Source of the DNA: Planctomycetia bacterium
Lineage (GTDB): Bacteria; Planctomycetota; Planctomycetia; Gemmatales; Gemmataceae
Length of the DNA: 49,909 nt
Assembly: GCA_005808665.1 (NCBI GenBank)
Contig: SYLG01000090.1
Span: 1 to 49,909, forward strand
Reading direction: 5' to 3'
A program made the position numbers and the translations under genes. Positions 26,860 through 35,089 of the stretch are shown piece by piece. The notes beneath the pieces were generated by a model. The model ran no database searches. It saw only the letters and a program-made list of their open reading frames with translations, and was not told where the DNA came from. Numbering within the stretch: the first letter of the stretch is position 1; each line of letters begins with the position of its first letter.

Positions 26860-28014
26860 TTATCCCAGGGTTTTATTATCCAGGTTGGCTTGGGACGAAT
26901 TGGATAGGTTTTCCAAAGGTCGGGTTAACCCCAGGGCTTTGAATACCATTTGGCGGACCGATTCTCCAACCTCTGGGGGAAGAAAACTGGCCACCAAAAG
27001 GATCATAAGCGTGCTAAACATGGTTAGGCCCATGAGGATGCCAATGCCGGTATGAAGGAGGACCGCCCCGGCCATCATGACCCATCGCCAACGAGGGTAC
27101 CAAACCAGAAAAGGGAAGGCCAATTCCAAAAGGAGGGTGAAAACACAACCTGCGGTCATGGCGACCTCCCACAAGGGCCGGTTGTTGGCCAGGAAACGAA
27201 GGATCTCAAGGTAAAACGGGGAATCCATGGGATTAAACTCATAGTTGGCCATTACCGACCATAAAGCGTTTCCATTCCACCAGGATCCACCCATAAGTTT
27301 TGAAGTTCCCGAAGCAAGGTAGATAATCGAGAAATGAATCTGCATTAACCGGGTGACAAAGGTGGCCCACCCTGTGGCAGGTGGGGGGGCATCCCAGGAA
27401 GGGTCCATGGCTTTTTTGCGACGCAACCTCGAAAGAAGACTATCAAGGGAAAAAGCCTGGTCGCAAGGACCGATCATCATGTATAAACAAAAGATAGCAG
27501 CAATGGTGTCCATTCCAAACAAATGTGTCGGAGCGCGCTGGATATAGCTGACAAGGCCAATCCAGGTTAAAACCGCTGTTGTTCTGGTAAATAAACCCAA
27601 AGCAAACGCCAGGTTCGCCACCAGAATGCCAATATGTACCGCCCAAATCCCGGTCGGGTGGTTTACATGGTAGAAGATGCTGAAATTAAAGACCTTTCTG
27701 AGGGATTTGTCTTCCTTGTAATCTGACCAGTCGGTGGATGGGGAATAGACCAAACTCTGACTCCGCTGCTCGGTAATCCTTGTTTGGTCAATCCATGCAT
27801 CCGGTCCAACGGTTGAAAGGAGGTCAAATGTGTAAGAAAAGTGGATATAAAAGATAGTCAACCCTGCAAGGAGCCTCATCAAACCAATCAGGGAGGGGCT
27901 GGTGGGTGCAAAAAAGAACCTGTCCAAATCCAAAAAAAGTTGTCTGATAAAACCGGTAAGCGAAGCTGGTGCGCCTTCGATGGTTTCCTCAGGGTGGTTG
28001 GGAGACTGGTTCAT
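26860..28014 (-). CDS. HTTM domain membrane protein (vitamin K-dependent carboxylase-like)
   Basis: The 384-residue product has about seven or eight membrane segments, with PTSPSLIGLMRLLAGLTIFY at the first, the HVNHPTGIWAVHIGILVAN region and RLMQIHFSIIYLASGTSKL, which match the HTTM (horizontally transferred transmembrane) domain. HTTM proteins resemble the membrane part of the gamma-carboxylase family; most bacterial members have no known substrate. The ATG has GGAGGG six bases upstream and overlaps the stop of the upstream gene by four bases, so translation is coupled to the 437-residue membrane protein. The C-terminal globular part of true carboxylases is missing. Confidence 0.85.
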   Translation of the reverse strand: MNQSPNHPEETIEGAPASLTGFIRQLFLDLDRFFFAPTSPSLIGLMRLLAGLTIFYIHFSYTFDLLSTVGPDAWIDQTRITEQRSQSLVYSPSTDWSDYKEDKSLRKVFNFSIFYHVNHPTGIWAVHIGILVANLAFALGLFTRTTAVLTWIGLVSYIQRAPTHLFGMDTIAAIFCLYMMIGPCDQAFSLDSLLSRLRRKKAMDPSWDAPPPATGWATFVTRLMQIHFSIIYLASGTSKLMGGSWWNGNALWSVMANYEFNPMDSPFYLEILRFLANNRPLWEVAMTAGCVFTLLLELAFPFLVWYPRWRWVMMAGAVLLHTGIGILMGLTMFSTLMILLVASFLPPEVGESVRQMVFKALGLTRPLENLSNSSQANLDNKTLG

Positions 28015-29324
28015 TTTTTACCCTCCTTGGCAAGATCCAGGCCTGAATGAAGGACAAAATAATCCAAACAGGAAGGGAGGAGTCCATCCGGATTACGCCG
28101 CCTTAATTCGGCAGCATTGTAAATAGGAAAAGCAAACCAGAGGAATCCGTCTTTATCATCCAGCATTTTTCCGGTTGCGTCATAATCCCCGTAAAAATAA
28201 GGGACAAAAGTAGAAGGATCGAGGGGGGAAATCCCCCTGGCCAAATCAGGTGCCGCCAAAATCGAGTGGGTGATGCGGTAGATTCGGATTTTGGAAATCG
28301 TCGCTTTGGGGTTATCCTCCGGGTGGGCATAACTTTTGGCAATGTGCCTGGCGTAGGAGGACAGGATCGTTTTCACATGAGGCTGGGGTTCCCTGTAGGC
28401 CAACCCTGATTGTATATCGGAGGGTAAGGGAGGGATTTGAGGGGAGTTTTCCAGGCCGGCCGCGGTTCGCCTGGGCAGTAATTCGGAAAAATAATGGCCG
28501 GGAGTGTAACCGTTTGCCATGTTGATAGCTTCACCCACAGACAAGGTCCGCTGGTAAAGCAATGGTATTGGGCTGTCCCCCCTGTGAGGAATCCGGATCC
28601 AACGACTTTTGCCATCGGAATAGTCGATTCTGTACCACACAAGGGTTGCGGGACCCGGTTCCGGTGAATAAAAATGGTACGCATTGTTCATGTAAAGGAA
28701 GTGAAGGTAGGGGCGGTATACCTTTACCCACAAATAGGTCGAAACCCATGGGGCATGGGTGCCGGGAGGATCCACGGAAGTGACTGCACTCAAGATTCCC
28801 ACAAAGTGAAAACCAACCAAACATACAAGGATAACCTTGCGAATTATCAGGGGCATCAGGATCAAAAATGCCCCAAAAACAGCTACCCCGCCAAGTACCA
28901 ACCCCAAATTCTTCATGGTGTCCCAGTCCCGGCCGGGATCATCGGACGTGGGCAAGATCCAAAAAGTCGATCCCACCTGGAGCATGCCAACCAGGCAAAG
29001 GACCCCCACGGCAATCAACCGTTGGTTAACCTCAATCAACCGTTGATTAACTTCATTCAACCAATCCCGGATTACAAATTGGCAAGCCAAACCCAGGAAC
29101 AGGGCAATGATAAGCGACCAAAGGCAACGCCAATCCTCGGCCAGGTGCCCCGAAAAGACCGCTCCGCCAAAGGTCAAAAGGCTTGCCGCAGCCAAGGGGG
29201 TCAGGGCCGGGCAATCCCTGAACCAACCCATCCATTCCTGCAACACTCCACCCGAGTCCTGCTCATCCCGGTTTGCCTTCATTTCCCAACCCTCTTGGAA
29301 TTGTCTAGCTTCGTCATCGGCCAT
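28011..29324 (-). CDS. Membrane protein coupled to the HTTM protein, unknown function
   Basis: The 437-residue product has about five hydrophobic segments in its first 200 residues and a soluble C-terminal half of about 230 residues with many Tyr, His and Pro residues (YFSELLPRR, FVPYFYGDYDATG). No family is recognised from memory; a similar gene pairs with HTTM genes in other planctomycetes, where the soluble half is probably extracytoplasmic. A 7-residue unit EVNQRLI is duplicated in tandem near residue 95. It ends with a 4-base overlap with the HTTM start. The start is uncertain: an internal ATG at 29282 is also possible. Confidence 0.75.
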   Translation of the reverse strand: MADDEARQFQEGWEMKANRDEQDSGGVLQEWMGWFRDCPALTPLAAASLLTFGGAVFSGHLAEDWRCLWSLIIALFLGLACQFVIRDWLNEVNQRLIEVNQRLIAVGVLCLVGMLQVGSTFWILPTSDDPGRDWDTMKNLGLVLGGVAVFGAFLILMPLIIRKVILVCLVGFHFVGILSAVTSVDPPGTHAPWVSTYLWVKVYRPYLHFLYMNNAYHFYSPEPGPATLVWYRIDYSDGKSRWIRIPHRGDSPIPLLYQRTLSVGEAINMANGYTPGHYFSELLPRRTAAGLENSPQIPPLPSDIQSGLAYREPQPHVKTILSSYARHIAKSYAHPEDNPKATISKIRIYRITHSILAAPDLARGISPLDPSTFVPYFYGDYDATGKMLDDKDGFLWFAFPIYNAAELRRRNPDGLLPSCLDYFVLHSGLDLAKEGKK

Positions 29325-29511
29325 ATGCAGGCAATGCCTTCATTATGGGGACGCAACCAGAGTAAGGGCAAAGGGCTAATTTCGGTTTATTCGTTTCCTA
29401 CGGAACAAGGTACCCAGCATTGTTAGCCAATTTGTTCAAGTTTGAGGTAGGACGAAGACGGGGCTGGAAGAACTTTCAATAAAAGCCTATAAACCTGAGA
29501 CATTTGCCCCA

Positions 29512-30933
29512 CTAACAATTTTTTTCAAACGGCCAAATTTGGCTTTTTTTGGACCAAATCAGGAACACCATGGTCCCAATCGCCAAAGTGACAGCACCCA
29601 ACACCATAAAGAAATTCCCGGTGGTGAGGTAAATGTAAAGCCAACCCACCAATGCCACAAAACAAGGCAACGGATAAAGGACCATTTTCCAGTGGACGAA
29701 TAAATCCGGGCGGGTTCGCCTGAGGACCATAACTCCAATTGCCTGAGCCACAAATTGTTCAAGAATGCGGGTGGCAATCAAGGCGGTGATAAGCGTGTCC
29801 AAACTGAAAAAACTCCAAAACAACACCATGCCCCCGATCAGCAAAAGCGAACGGTGGGGAATTCTGTGTTTTTCATGGACAGCGGCAAACCAGGGAAAGA
29901 AATGTCCGTTTTTGGCGGCGGCATAGGGTACCCGGGAATAGCCTAACATCCCCGAAAAAGAGGATGCGAAGCAACTCCCCATGAGGAGGATGGTGATTGC
30001 AATGGCGGCCCATGGACCATGGCGTCGGTTCATGAATTCCGCGGCAAGGTTCTCCTTGAATTGGGTTGCCTCCCGCCAGGGAATAATATTGACAAAGGCC
30101 AAATGAACGAGGCAAAAAAGGATTAACACGGTTATAACGCTGCAGAGGATGCTAAAGGGAATGGTTCGACCGGGTTGTTTAACCTCACCACCAAGATAGC
30201 AAATATTGTAATATCCAAAATAGGAATAAATGGCCAAACCCATGCCCGCTCCCAAGGCCACGCCAAAATTTTGGGGTACCTCCTCGGGCTGGACGGGTTC
30301 GAAAAACGCTTCCATGTCAAGGCCAGGCAATCCTTCGGAAAGGATCCAAAAGAGGGCTCCCAAAACGCCAACCATTAATAATACGCTTATTTTTCCAAGG
30401 TCGGTAACCTTCCGGTAAAGCAGAAACAGAATGAGAACACCCATGCCAAACCCGATCAAACGGGAAGGGGAAAGGGTGAAATCGATCGCCTTAAACTTTT
30501 CAATGGAATAGCTAAAGGTGTAGGTGTGAAGTTTGTCGATCGCCTGGAATTCCGGGCTGATCGCGGTAGAAAACTGGGAAGCGGCCACCAAACCCGAACC
30601 CACCTCAAGGGGACCGCTTATCAGAATCTGCCAAACGAAAAGAAACGCCATGAGGCGGCCCCATCTGTTTCTGCCAAACGACTCCAAAAGAAAATGGTAG
30701 GAGCCACCCGATGCCGGCAAGGCAGCACCGAGTTCGCCCCAAACCATACCATCTGCCAGGATGAGGATGCCGGCCACCAGCCAGGCGACCAGGGCATAAA
30801 AACCGGGAAGGTATCCTAATATGAGGGGAATGGTGGCGAAAACACCCGCTCCAACAATTTGGGTGATGTTGATAGCGGTCGCCTCCCAAAATCCAAGTCC
30901 TTGGGTTAGGTTCGGCTGGGGGGGTGATGTCAT
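29512..30933 (-). CDS. APC family amino acid permease
   Basis: The 473-residue product has about twelve membrane segments and the start of the APC fold: FWEATAINITQIVGAGVFATIP (unwound helix 1 with the GAGVF motif) and GELGAALPASGGSYHFLLES in helix 2-3. Later segments include GLAIYSYFGYYNICYLGGEV and FSGMLGYSRVPYAAAKNGHFFP, both typical of the amino-acid/polyamine antiporter group. The transported substrate cannot be predicted. It begins 39 bases after recJ and may share its transcript. Confidence 0.88.
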   Translation of the reverse strand: MTSPPQPNLTQGLGFWEATAINITQIVGAGVFATIPLILGYLPGFYALVAWLVAGILILADGMVWGELGAALPASGGSYHFLLESFGRNRWGRLMAFLFVWQILISGPLEVGSGLVAASQFSTAISPEFQAIDKLHTYTFSYSIEKFKAIDFTLSPSRLIGFGMGVLILFLLYRKVTDLGKISVLLMVGVLGALFWILSEGLPGLDMEAFFEPVQPEEVPQNFGVALGAGMGLAIYSYFGYYNICYLGGEVKQPGRTIPFSILCSVITVLILFCLVHLAFVNIIPWREATQFKENLAAEFMNRRHGPWAAIAITILLMGSCFASSFSGMLGYSRVPYAAAKNGHFFPWFAAVHEKHRIPHRSLLLIGGMVLFWSFFSLDTLITALIATRILEQFVAQAIGVMVLRRTRPDLFVHWKMVLYPLPCFVALVGWLYIYLTTGNFFMVLGAVTLAIGTMVFLIWSKKSQIWPFEKNC

Positions 30934-30972
30934 GTTTGGGGTCCAAAATATCCTTGATGGCCAGAGGGTTGA

Positions 30973-32790
30973 CTACCGATCCCGAAGGGGAGTGTCCCAT
31001 TGATTTATTTGCCTTTCCCATTGAAAAACGGGTTGGGCTACTGGTTGAAAATCCTTAATGTGCAAATCGACCGAAATACGGCCCTGATATTCGTTGATTG
31101 AGGGGGCAAAGGCCAAACAAATGTCCCCTCCGCCCGAAAGCATTTCATCTTTGCGTGACCCCATATGGAACCCTACCGCTTTGATGCGGGTCTCGCCCTG
31201 TTTGAGGTAAATCTGAATCGTGTTGCCATCCTTGCCTACCAGCCGTGGTTCGCCATCGATTTTGAGTCCCGTTGCCATGTAAATGGGTCTGGGATTGGCA
31301 CAACCAAATGGTTCCAAATCATCAAGCATCCTGATCACACCCGGGGACATTGCCAGCAAAGGAACCTCTGCCTCAATGCGTAGTTCAGGCACATTTGGTT
31401 GTCCCCCCTGTTGCTGGGATACTGCCGCCTGGAACCGTTCCCGGAGGGCATCCAAATGTTCAGGAAGAAGCTTGAGGCCAACCGCGGAAGCATGGCCACC
31501 ACCCGTGATCAACAGGTCTTTGCATTGATCCAGGGCCGCCTTAAGGTGAATTCCAGGGGTGGTTCGGCCTGAACCTACCGCCATGTGTTCCATGGGAGTC
31601 CCCTCAGCGCCTTTTCCCAACATCAAAACGGGCCTACCAAAGGATTCCACCAAACGGGTTGCGACGATTCCCACCACCCCTGGAGTCCAGTTTTTGCGAA
31701 ATAGGACCATTGCGGAAGCGTCGGCCTGTCCCGTCTTTTCGACCTCGTCTTTAGCCTCTTCAACCATGGTCCGTTCGATCGATTGGCGTTCCTGGTTGTA
31801 TTTATCAAGGACCAGGGCAATCTGTTTTGCCCGACCTGATTGATCCGTAGTGAGCATCTCCACCACAAGCCTTGCACATCCAAGCCGACCCAGGGCATTT
31901 AGCCGGGGACCAAGTTTAAATGCAACATCCTCCCCCTTTAGTGGTTTGGAGGGAGAAATGCCGGCGACATCCAAAAGGTGGTGGATTCCAGGCCATGGAA
32001 CATTTATTAGATGGGCCAAGCCAAATCGGGTAATTACCCGATTTTCGTCAATCAATGGGACAACATCGACGATCGTCCCAATTGCGGCAAGGGCCAGGCA
32101 GTCTCTGATGTGGGAACGCAATTCGTCAGGAACCCGGGCCGATTCTCCCCCCGGAGAGGCCAGTCCCCATGCCAACTTGAACGCAACCCCTGCGCCGGAA
32201 AGGTTTTCAAAAGGGGCCTTATTCCCAGGAAGGCGAGGGTGAAGGATGGCATTGGCGTTTGGGAGTTCATCGCCAAACTCGTGATGGTCGGTAACAATTA
32301 CCTTCATCCCCAATTGTCGGGCCAAGGCCACAGGGCCAACCCCCGTAATCCCACAATCCACACTAATTAAAACTGTGGCACCTGTGGCATGAATCTCGGA
32401 AATGGCTTCCTCATGGAGACCATATCCCATGCTTAATCGGTGGGGAGTATAATAATGGGCATTGCCACCCAGCTTGTTAAGGGTGCGTACCAAAATCGCA
32501 GTCCCGGTACAGCCGTCCGCATCATAATCTCCATAAACACAGATACGGGCCCGGTTATTACAGGCTTCCTTCAATAGGTTGACCGCTTCCTTCATATTCC
32601 CCAATGAATCGGGTGGATAAAGTCCTGCAATGGAAGGGTTTAGAAACTTTTTTCCGGAAACGGGGTCCGTTATTCCCCGAGCAGCAAGGATTCGAGCAAT
32701 CATTGGGGCAATTTCAAGGGATTTGGCTAAAGCTTCAAAATCTCCTTCCGGGTCGGGTTGAACAATCCACCGTTTTGGTATGTGTGCCAA
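30973..32790 (-). CDS. recJ: Single-stranded-DNA-specific exonuclease RecJ
   Basis: The 605-residue product has the full RecJ core: ICVYGDYDADGCTGTAIL (motif I), VLISVDCGITG, VIVTDHHEFGDELPNANA (DHH motif), LSGAGVAFKLAWGLA, and in the DHHA1 half VVGIVATRLVESFGRPV and ITGGGHASAVGLKLL, then a C-terminal OB fold (YMATGLKIDGEPRLVGKDG). RecJ is a 5'-3' exonuclease for single-stranded DNA in recombination and mismatch repair. The start codon is TTG at 32790 with GGAG six bases upstream, and MAHIPKRWIVQPDPE agrees with homologues. Length fits the family (560-610). Confidence 0.95.
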   Translation of the reverse strand: MAHIPKRWIVQPDPEGDFEALAKSLEIAPMIARILAARGITDPVSGKKFLNPSIAGLYPPDSLGNMKEAVNLLKEACNNRARICVYGDYDADGCTGTAILVRTLNKLGGNAHYYTPHRLSMGYGLHEEAISEIHATGATVLISVDCGITGVGPVALARQLGMKVIVTDHHEFGDELPNANAILHPRLPGNKAPFENLSGAGVAFKLAWGLASPGGESARVPDELRSHIRDCLALAAIGTIVDVVPLIDENRVITRFGLAHLINVPWPGIHHLLDVAGISPSKPLKGEDVAFKLGPRLNALGRLGCARLVVEMLTTDQSGRAKQIALVLDKYNQERQSIERTMVEEAKDEVEKTGQADASAMVLFRKNWTPGVVGIVATRLVESFGRPVLMLGKGAEGTPMEHMAVGSGRTTPGIHLKAALDQCKDLLITGGGHASAVGLKLLPEHLDALRERFQAAVSQQQGGQPNVPELRIEAEVPLLAMSPGVIRMLDDLEPFGCANPRPIYMATGLKIDGEPRLVGKDGNTIQIYLKQGETRIKAVGFHMGSRKDEMLSGGGDICLAFAPSINEYQGRISVDLHIKDFQPVAQPVFQWERQINQWDTPLRDR

Positions 32791-33032
32791 GGAAAACTCC
32801 AGGAATCAATGGTTAGGGTTCCTTTTAAATTATCCGAAAAGGTTACCAATTGTCCTCTTTGTGGTTGGAAGACTAAAACGGCAACACCGATGGTAGGGAT
32901 CCCGCAACCGCCTTTTACCCAGACCATTCGATCATGGCACTTTGTGGAATCAGCAAACCTTTAAAAGTGCCGATGGACAAGAATACCTACGGGTTCCAAA
33001 TCCGTGCCAGCATGTATCGCACCATGGTTTAC

Positions 33033-33039
33033 AAGGAGG
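33033..33039 (+). promoter_or_regulatory. Strong ribosome binding site deciding a GTG start
   Basis: AAGGAGG lies six bases before the GTG at 33046. It favours this start over the upstream in-frame ATG at 33004 and makes the lipoprotein signal N-terminal. Confidence 0.85.
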
Positions 33040-33045
33040 TTTTTC

Positions 33046-33420
33046 GTGAAACACAAAGGAAATAATTGGATCCTTTTGGCTCTACCCTTGATGGGTTTGA
33101 TGGGATGTCGAACTTTGTCCGTATCCAAGGATTGTGATTGCTCCCCGGGCCTTGGAAGGATTGGAACAAGCATTAACGAATTAGGAATGAACATAGTGGC
33201 TCGGAGCCATAAATTGGGTTTTGGGGAAAATACCCTTGGGAATTGTTCCACCTGCGAGACCACCAGTGAATTCATGGGGCCTAAGACTCCCCTGTCCTTG
33301 GGTAAGGTAAGGGAAGGCAAGATTATTGAAGGAAAGGTCATCGAATCCAAACCAAGGAACCAATCCAACCCGGTAGTCGTCCCGGATGAGGTTTGTAAAC
33401 CACTACCTAGCCGGGATTAA
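33046..33420 (+). CDS. Small lipoprotein, unknown function
   Basis: The 124-residue product starts with GTG and has a lipoprotein signal: MKHKGNNWILLALPLMGLMGC, where the lipobox LMGC ends at Cys22 or so. The mature part contains further cysteines (DCDCS, NCSTCETT) and a Lys/Glu/Val repeat (GKVREGKIIEGKVIESK). It should be attached to a membrane facing the periplasm. No family is recognised. It is followed by a strong terminator and precedes the Lys/Ala/Gly-rich protein, but the terminator argues they are separate units. Confidence 0.75.
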   Translation: MKHKGNNWILLALPLMGLMGCRTLSVSKDCDCSPGLGRIGTSINELGMNIVARSHKLGFGENTLGNCSTCETTSEFMGPKTPLSLGKVREGKIIEGKVIESKPRNQSNPVVVPDEVCKPLPSRD

Positions 33421-33439
33421 TAAAATAAAAAACGATTCC

Positions 33440-33484
33440 AAAAACGACACAACCCACTTGATTAAAGTGGGTTGTGTCGTTTTT
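33440..33484 (+). terminator. Strong Rho-independent terminator
   Basis: An 18-bp perfect stem (AAAAACGACACAACCCAC and complement) with a 9-base loop ends in TTTTT on the plus strand, 20 bases after the lipoprotein gene. Confidence 0.9.
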
Positions 33485-33786
33485 AGCCCCTCAAAAAAGC
33501 TGTAATAATTTGAAATGGTTGTAGTGGTTTGAGGGGAAAAACAACATGCAACGAAAATAGGGAGACAGGGTGGGGGTGGTAACCAAGAAAACAAGGCAAA
33601 GCTGCTCAAGCAAGTCAAAGAGGGGGCCGATGATAAAATTGGAAAGTCGCCAAATCCTTTTGTTGATCCAGAATCGGAATCTGGTGAGGGGATGAGGCGG
33701 GTGACCCAGGCCGGAAGCCAAGGAGCCACTAGGGTTCCTTGGGGTTGAATCAAGGCCCGTAGAAGAGTCCATGGAGGTTCTCACCC
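33485..33786 (+). other. Intergenic stretch with a start-less open frame
   Basis: Between the terminator and the repeat-protein gene, one frame is open from 33533 to a TGA at 33746-33748 (71 codons). It reads like protein (ENKAKLLKQVKEGADDKIG, NPFVDPESESGEGMRR) but has no upstream start codon in frame. It may be a decayed gene fragment or chance. The promoter of the downstream gene should lie here too. Confidence 0.25.
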
Positions 33787-34605
33787 GTGAAAGCTGCGAT
33801 CCTGCTTCTCACTTCGGCTTGGATGGCGAGCGATAATACTCAAGCTCCTGCCAATAAAGCTGCCGCCGACAAGGCGGGTAAAGCTGCCGCCTGTAAGGGC
33901 GGGGCACATTGTGGCGATTTCCTGTCTAACCTTAAGGGCAAGCTAAGTGGCCTTACCGGTCACCTTGGCGGAAAATCCTGTGGGGACAAGGCGGCTGCAA
34001 GCAAAGGCGGCACCAAAGGCTGTGGAGATTTGAATCTCCTGGGCGGCCTTCGCGATAAGCTTGCCAGCCTTGGCGAAAGCGCCAAGTGCGGTTTGGGCGA
34101 TTTGAAAAACCGCCTTAGTGGCCTTGGTCATTGCTGCACCAAAGCAGCCGGTGGCAAAGCCGCTGATGGCAAGGGCGGGGCCAAGGCTCAAGACGCTGGT
34201 AAAGGCGGCAAGAGCGGAGCTAAAGCTCAAGACGCCGGTAAGGGCGGAGCCAAGGCTCAAGACGCCGGTAAGGGCGGAGCCAAGGCTCAAGACGCCGGTA
34301 AAGGCGGAGCCAAAGCTCAAGACGCCGGTAAAGGCGGAGCCAAGGCTCAAGACGCCGGTAAAGGCGGAGCCAAAGCTGGAACCAAAGCTCAAGACCCAGG
34401 CAAGGGCGGAGCCAAGGCTGGAACCAAAGCTCAGGACCCAGGCAAGGGCGGAGCCAAGGCTCAAGACGCTGGCAAGGGTGGCAAGGGTGGGGCCAAAGCT
34501 CAAGACGCCGGTAAAGGCGGAGCCAAGGCTCAAGACGCTGGCAAGGGAACCAAGGCGGACGCTTCTGTCCCCGGAACTCCCGCTGTACTCGCTAACCCTT
34601 TCTAA
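33787..34605 (+). CDS. Lys/Ala/Gly-rich tandem-repeat protein with Cys-rich head
   Basis: The 272-residue product begins with GTG (GGAGG nine bases upstream) and a hydrophobic MKAAILLLTSAW stretch that may be a signal or a weak one. Residues 35-120 hold three imperfect units of the form CGDxLxxLxxKLxxLG, each with leucine heptads and Cys pairs. Residues about 130-255 are eleven copies of a ten-residue unit KAQDAGKGGA, with variants carrying an extra AGT or GKG. Net charge is strongly positive. Such Lys/Ala/Gly repeats occur in histone-H1-like DNA-binding proteins and in some secreted proteins, and the Cys head suggests disulfide or metal binding. I cannot choose between these. A terminator-like hairpin follows. 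Confidence 0.65.
   Translation: MKAAILLLTSAWMASDNTQAPANKAAADKAGKAAACKGGAHCGDFLSNLKGKLSGLTGHLGGKSCGDKAAASKGGTKGCGDLNLLGGLRDKLASLGESAKCGLGDLKNRLSGLGHCCTKAAGGKAADGKGGAKAQDAGKGGKSGAKAQDAGKGGAKAQDAGKGGAKAQDAGKGGAKAQDAGKGGAKAQDAGKGGAKAGTKAQDPGKGGAKAGTKAQDPGKGGAKAQDAGKGGKGGAKAQDAGKGGAKAQDAGKGTKADASVPGTPAVLANPF
34179..34546 (+). repeat. 30-bp in-frame tandem repeat array
   Basis: About eleven copies of a 30-base unit, consensus GCCAAGGCTCAAGACGCCGG plus TAAAGGCGGA, run inside the gene at 33787-34605. Neighbouring copies are nearly identical, which points to recent expansion or gene conversion, so copy number may vary between strains. Confidence 0.85.
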
Positions 34606-34622
34606 ATAATCCCTTTGACGAG

Positions 34623-34653
34623 CGAAACAAGGCCGGGTTCCCCGGCCTTGTTT
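34623..34653. terminator. Hairpin between convergent genes
   Basis: A 14-bp perfect stem (GAAACAAGGCCGGG and complement) with a 3-base loop lies 18 bases after the repeat-protein gene and touches the stop of the minus-strand gene at 34653. It probably ends transcription of both, although T runs are short. Confidence 0.75.
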
Positions 34654-35030
34654 CATTTATGGGCATTTTGGTTTCCCCGGGTATCCTCCTCCAGGTGAAA
34701 ATGATGCAACATCCGGTGGTAAAAGGGTGCCAACATGATTCCCATCAGCGTTAAATAAACGATGCCACAATAAAGGGCATAAAAGGTTGAGAATAGTTTG
34801 CCCGATTGGGTTTTGAATTCAATTACGGGGCCCATACCCGAAAGAATCATGGACGCATTATGGAGCGAATCGATTCCCGAGCTTTCGGCAAAGTACCAAA
34901 ACCCGACCGTCCCAAGGAGGAGCGAAAACAGGGTAATGAAAATCGCAAGGGAAAAGTTCCACACGACCCGGAGTAAAAACCTGGGGATACTTGCCAAAGG
35001 TTTGTTTTTGCGTTCAAGCCGGGTGATCAT
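34653..35030 (-). CDS. Small membrane protein, hypothetical
   Basis: The 125-residue product has a basic start (MITRLERKNKPLASIPRFLLR), a membrane segment (VVWNFSLAIFITLFSLLLGT), a soluble loop with ESSGIDSLHNASMILSGMGP and a second membrane segment (FYALYCGIVYLTLMGIMLAP). It ends in a His-rich basic tail. GGAG lies eight bases before the ATG. The product resembles small two-span planctomycete membrane proteins of unknown role. It sits 59 bases after the RNase HII-like gene on the same strand, so the two may be cotranscribed. Confidence 0.65.
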   Translation of the reverse strand: MITRLERKNKPLASIPRFLLRVVWNFSLAIFITLFSLLLGTVGFWYFAESSGIDSLHNASMILSGMGPVIEFKTQSGKLFSTFYALYCGIVYLTLMGIMLAPFYHRMLHHFHLEEDTRGNQNAHK

Positions 35031-35089
35031 TTCCGCTACTCCCGATCAGGAATCTCAAAAGGACAACCGTTTCCAGGAAAGATTGTCCC

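Noticed and set aside
32758-32964. 68-codon frame with a CPLC motif upstream of the lipoprotein gene
   Set aside because: It overlaps the start of recJ, lacks a ribosome site and has only one Cys pair, not enough for a zinc protein.
34179-34546. CRISPR-like array
   Set aside because: The units are contiguous, in frame and without unique spacers, so they are a coding tandem repeat. No CRISPR array or cas gene was seen in the window.
34118-34609. A second long open frame in the same strand as the Lys/Ala/Gly-rich protein, and one on the opposite strand (33943-34656)
   Set aside because: Both arise from the 30-base repeat being open in several frames. The frame at 33787 has a ribosome site, a plausible N-terminus and a stop matched by a terminator.
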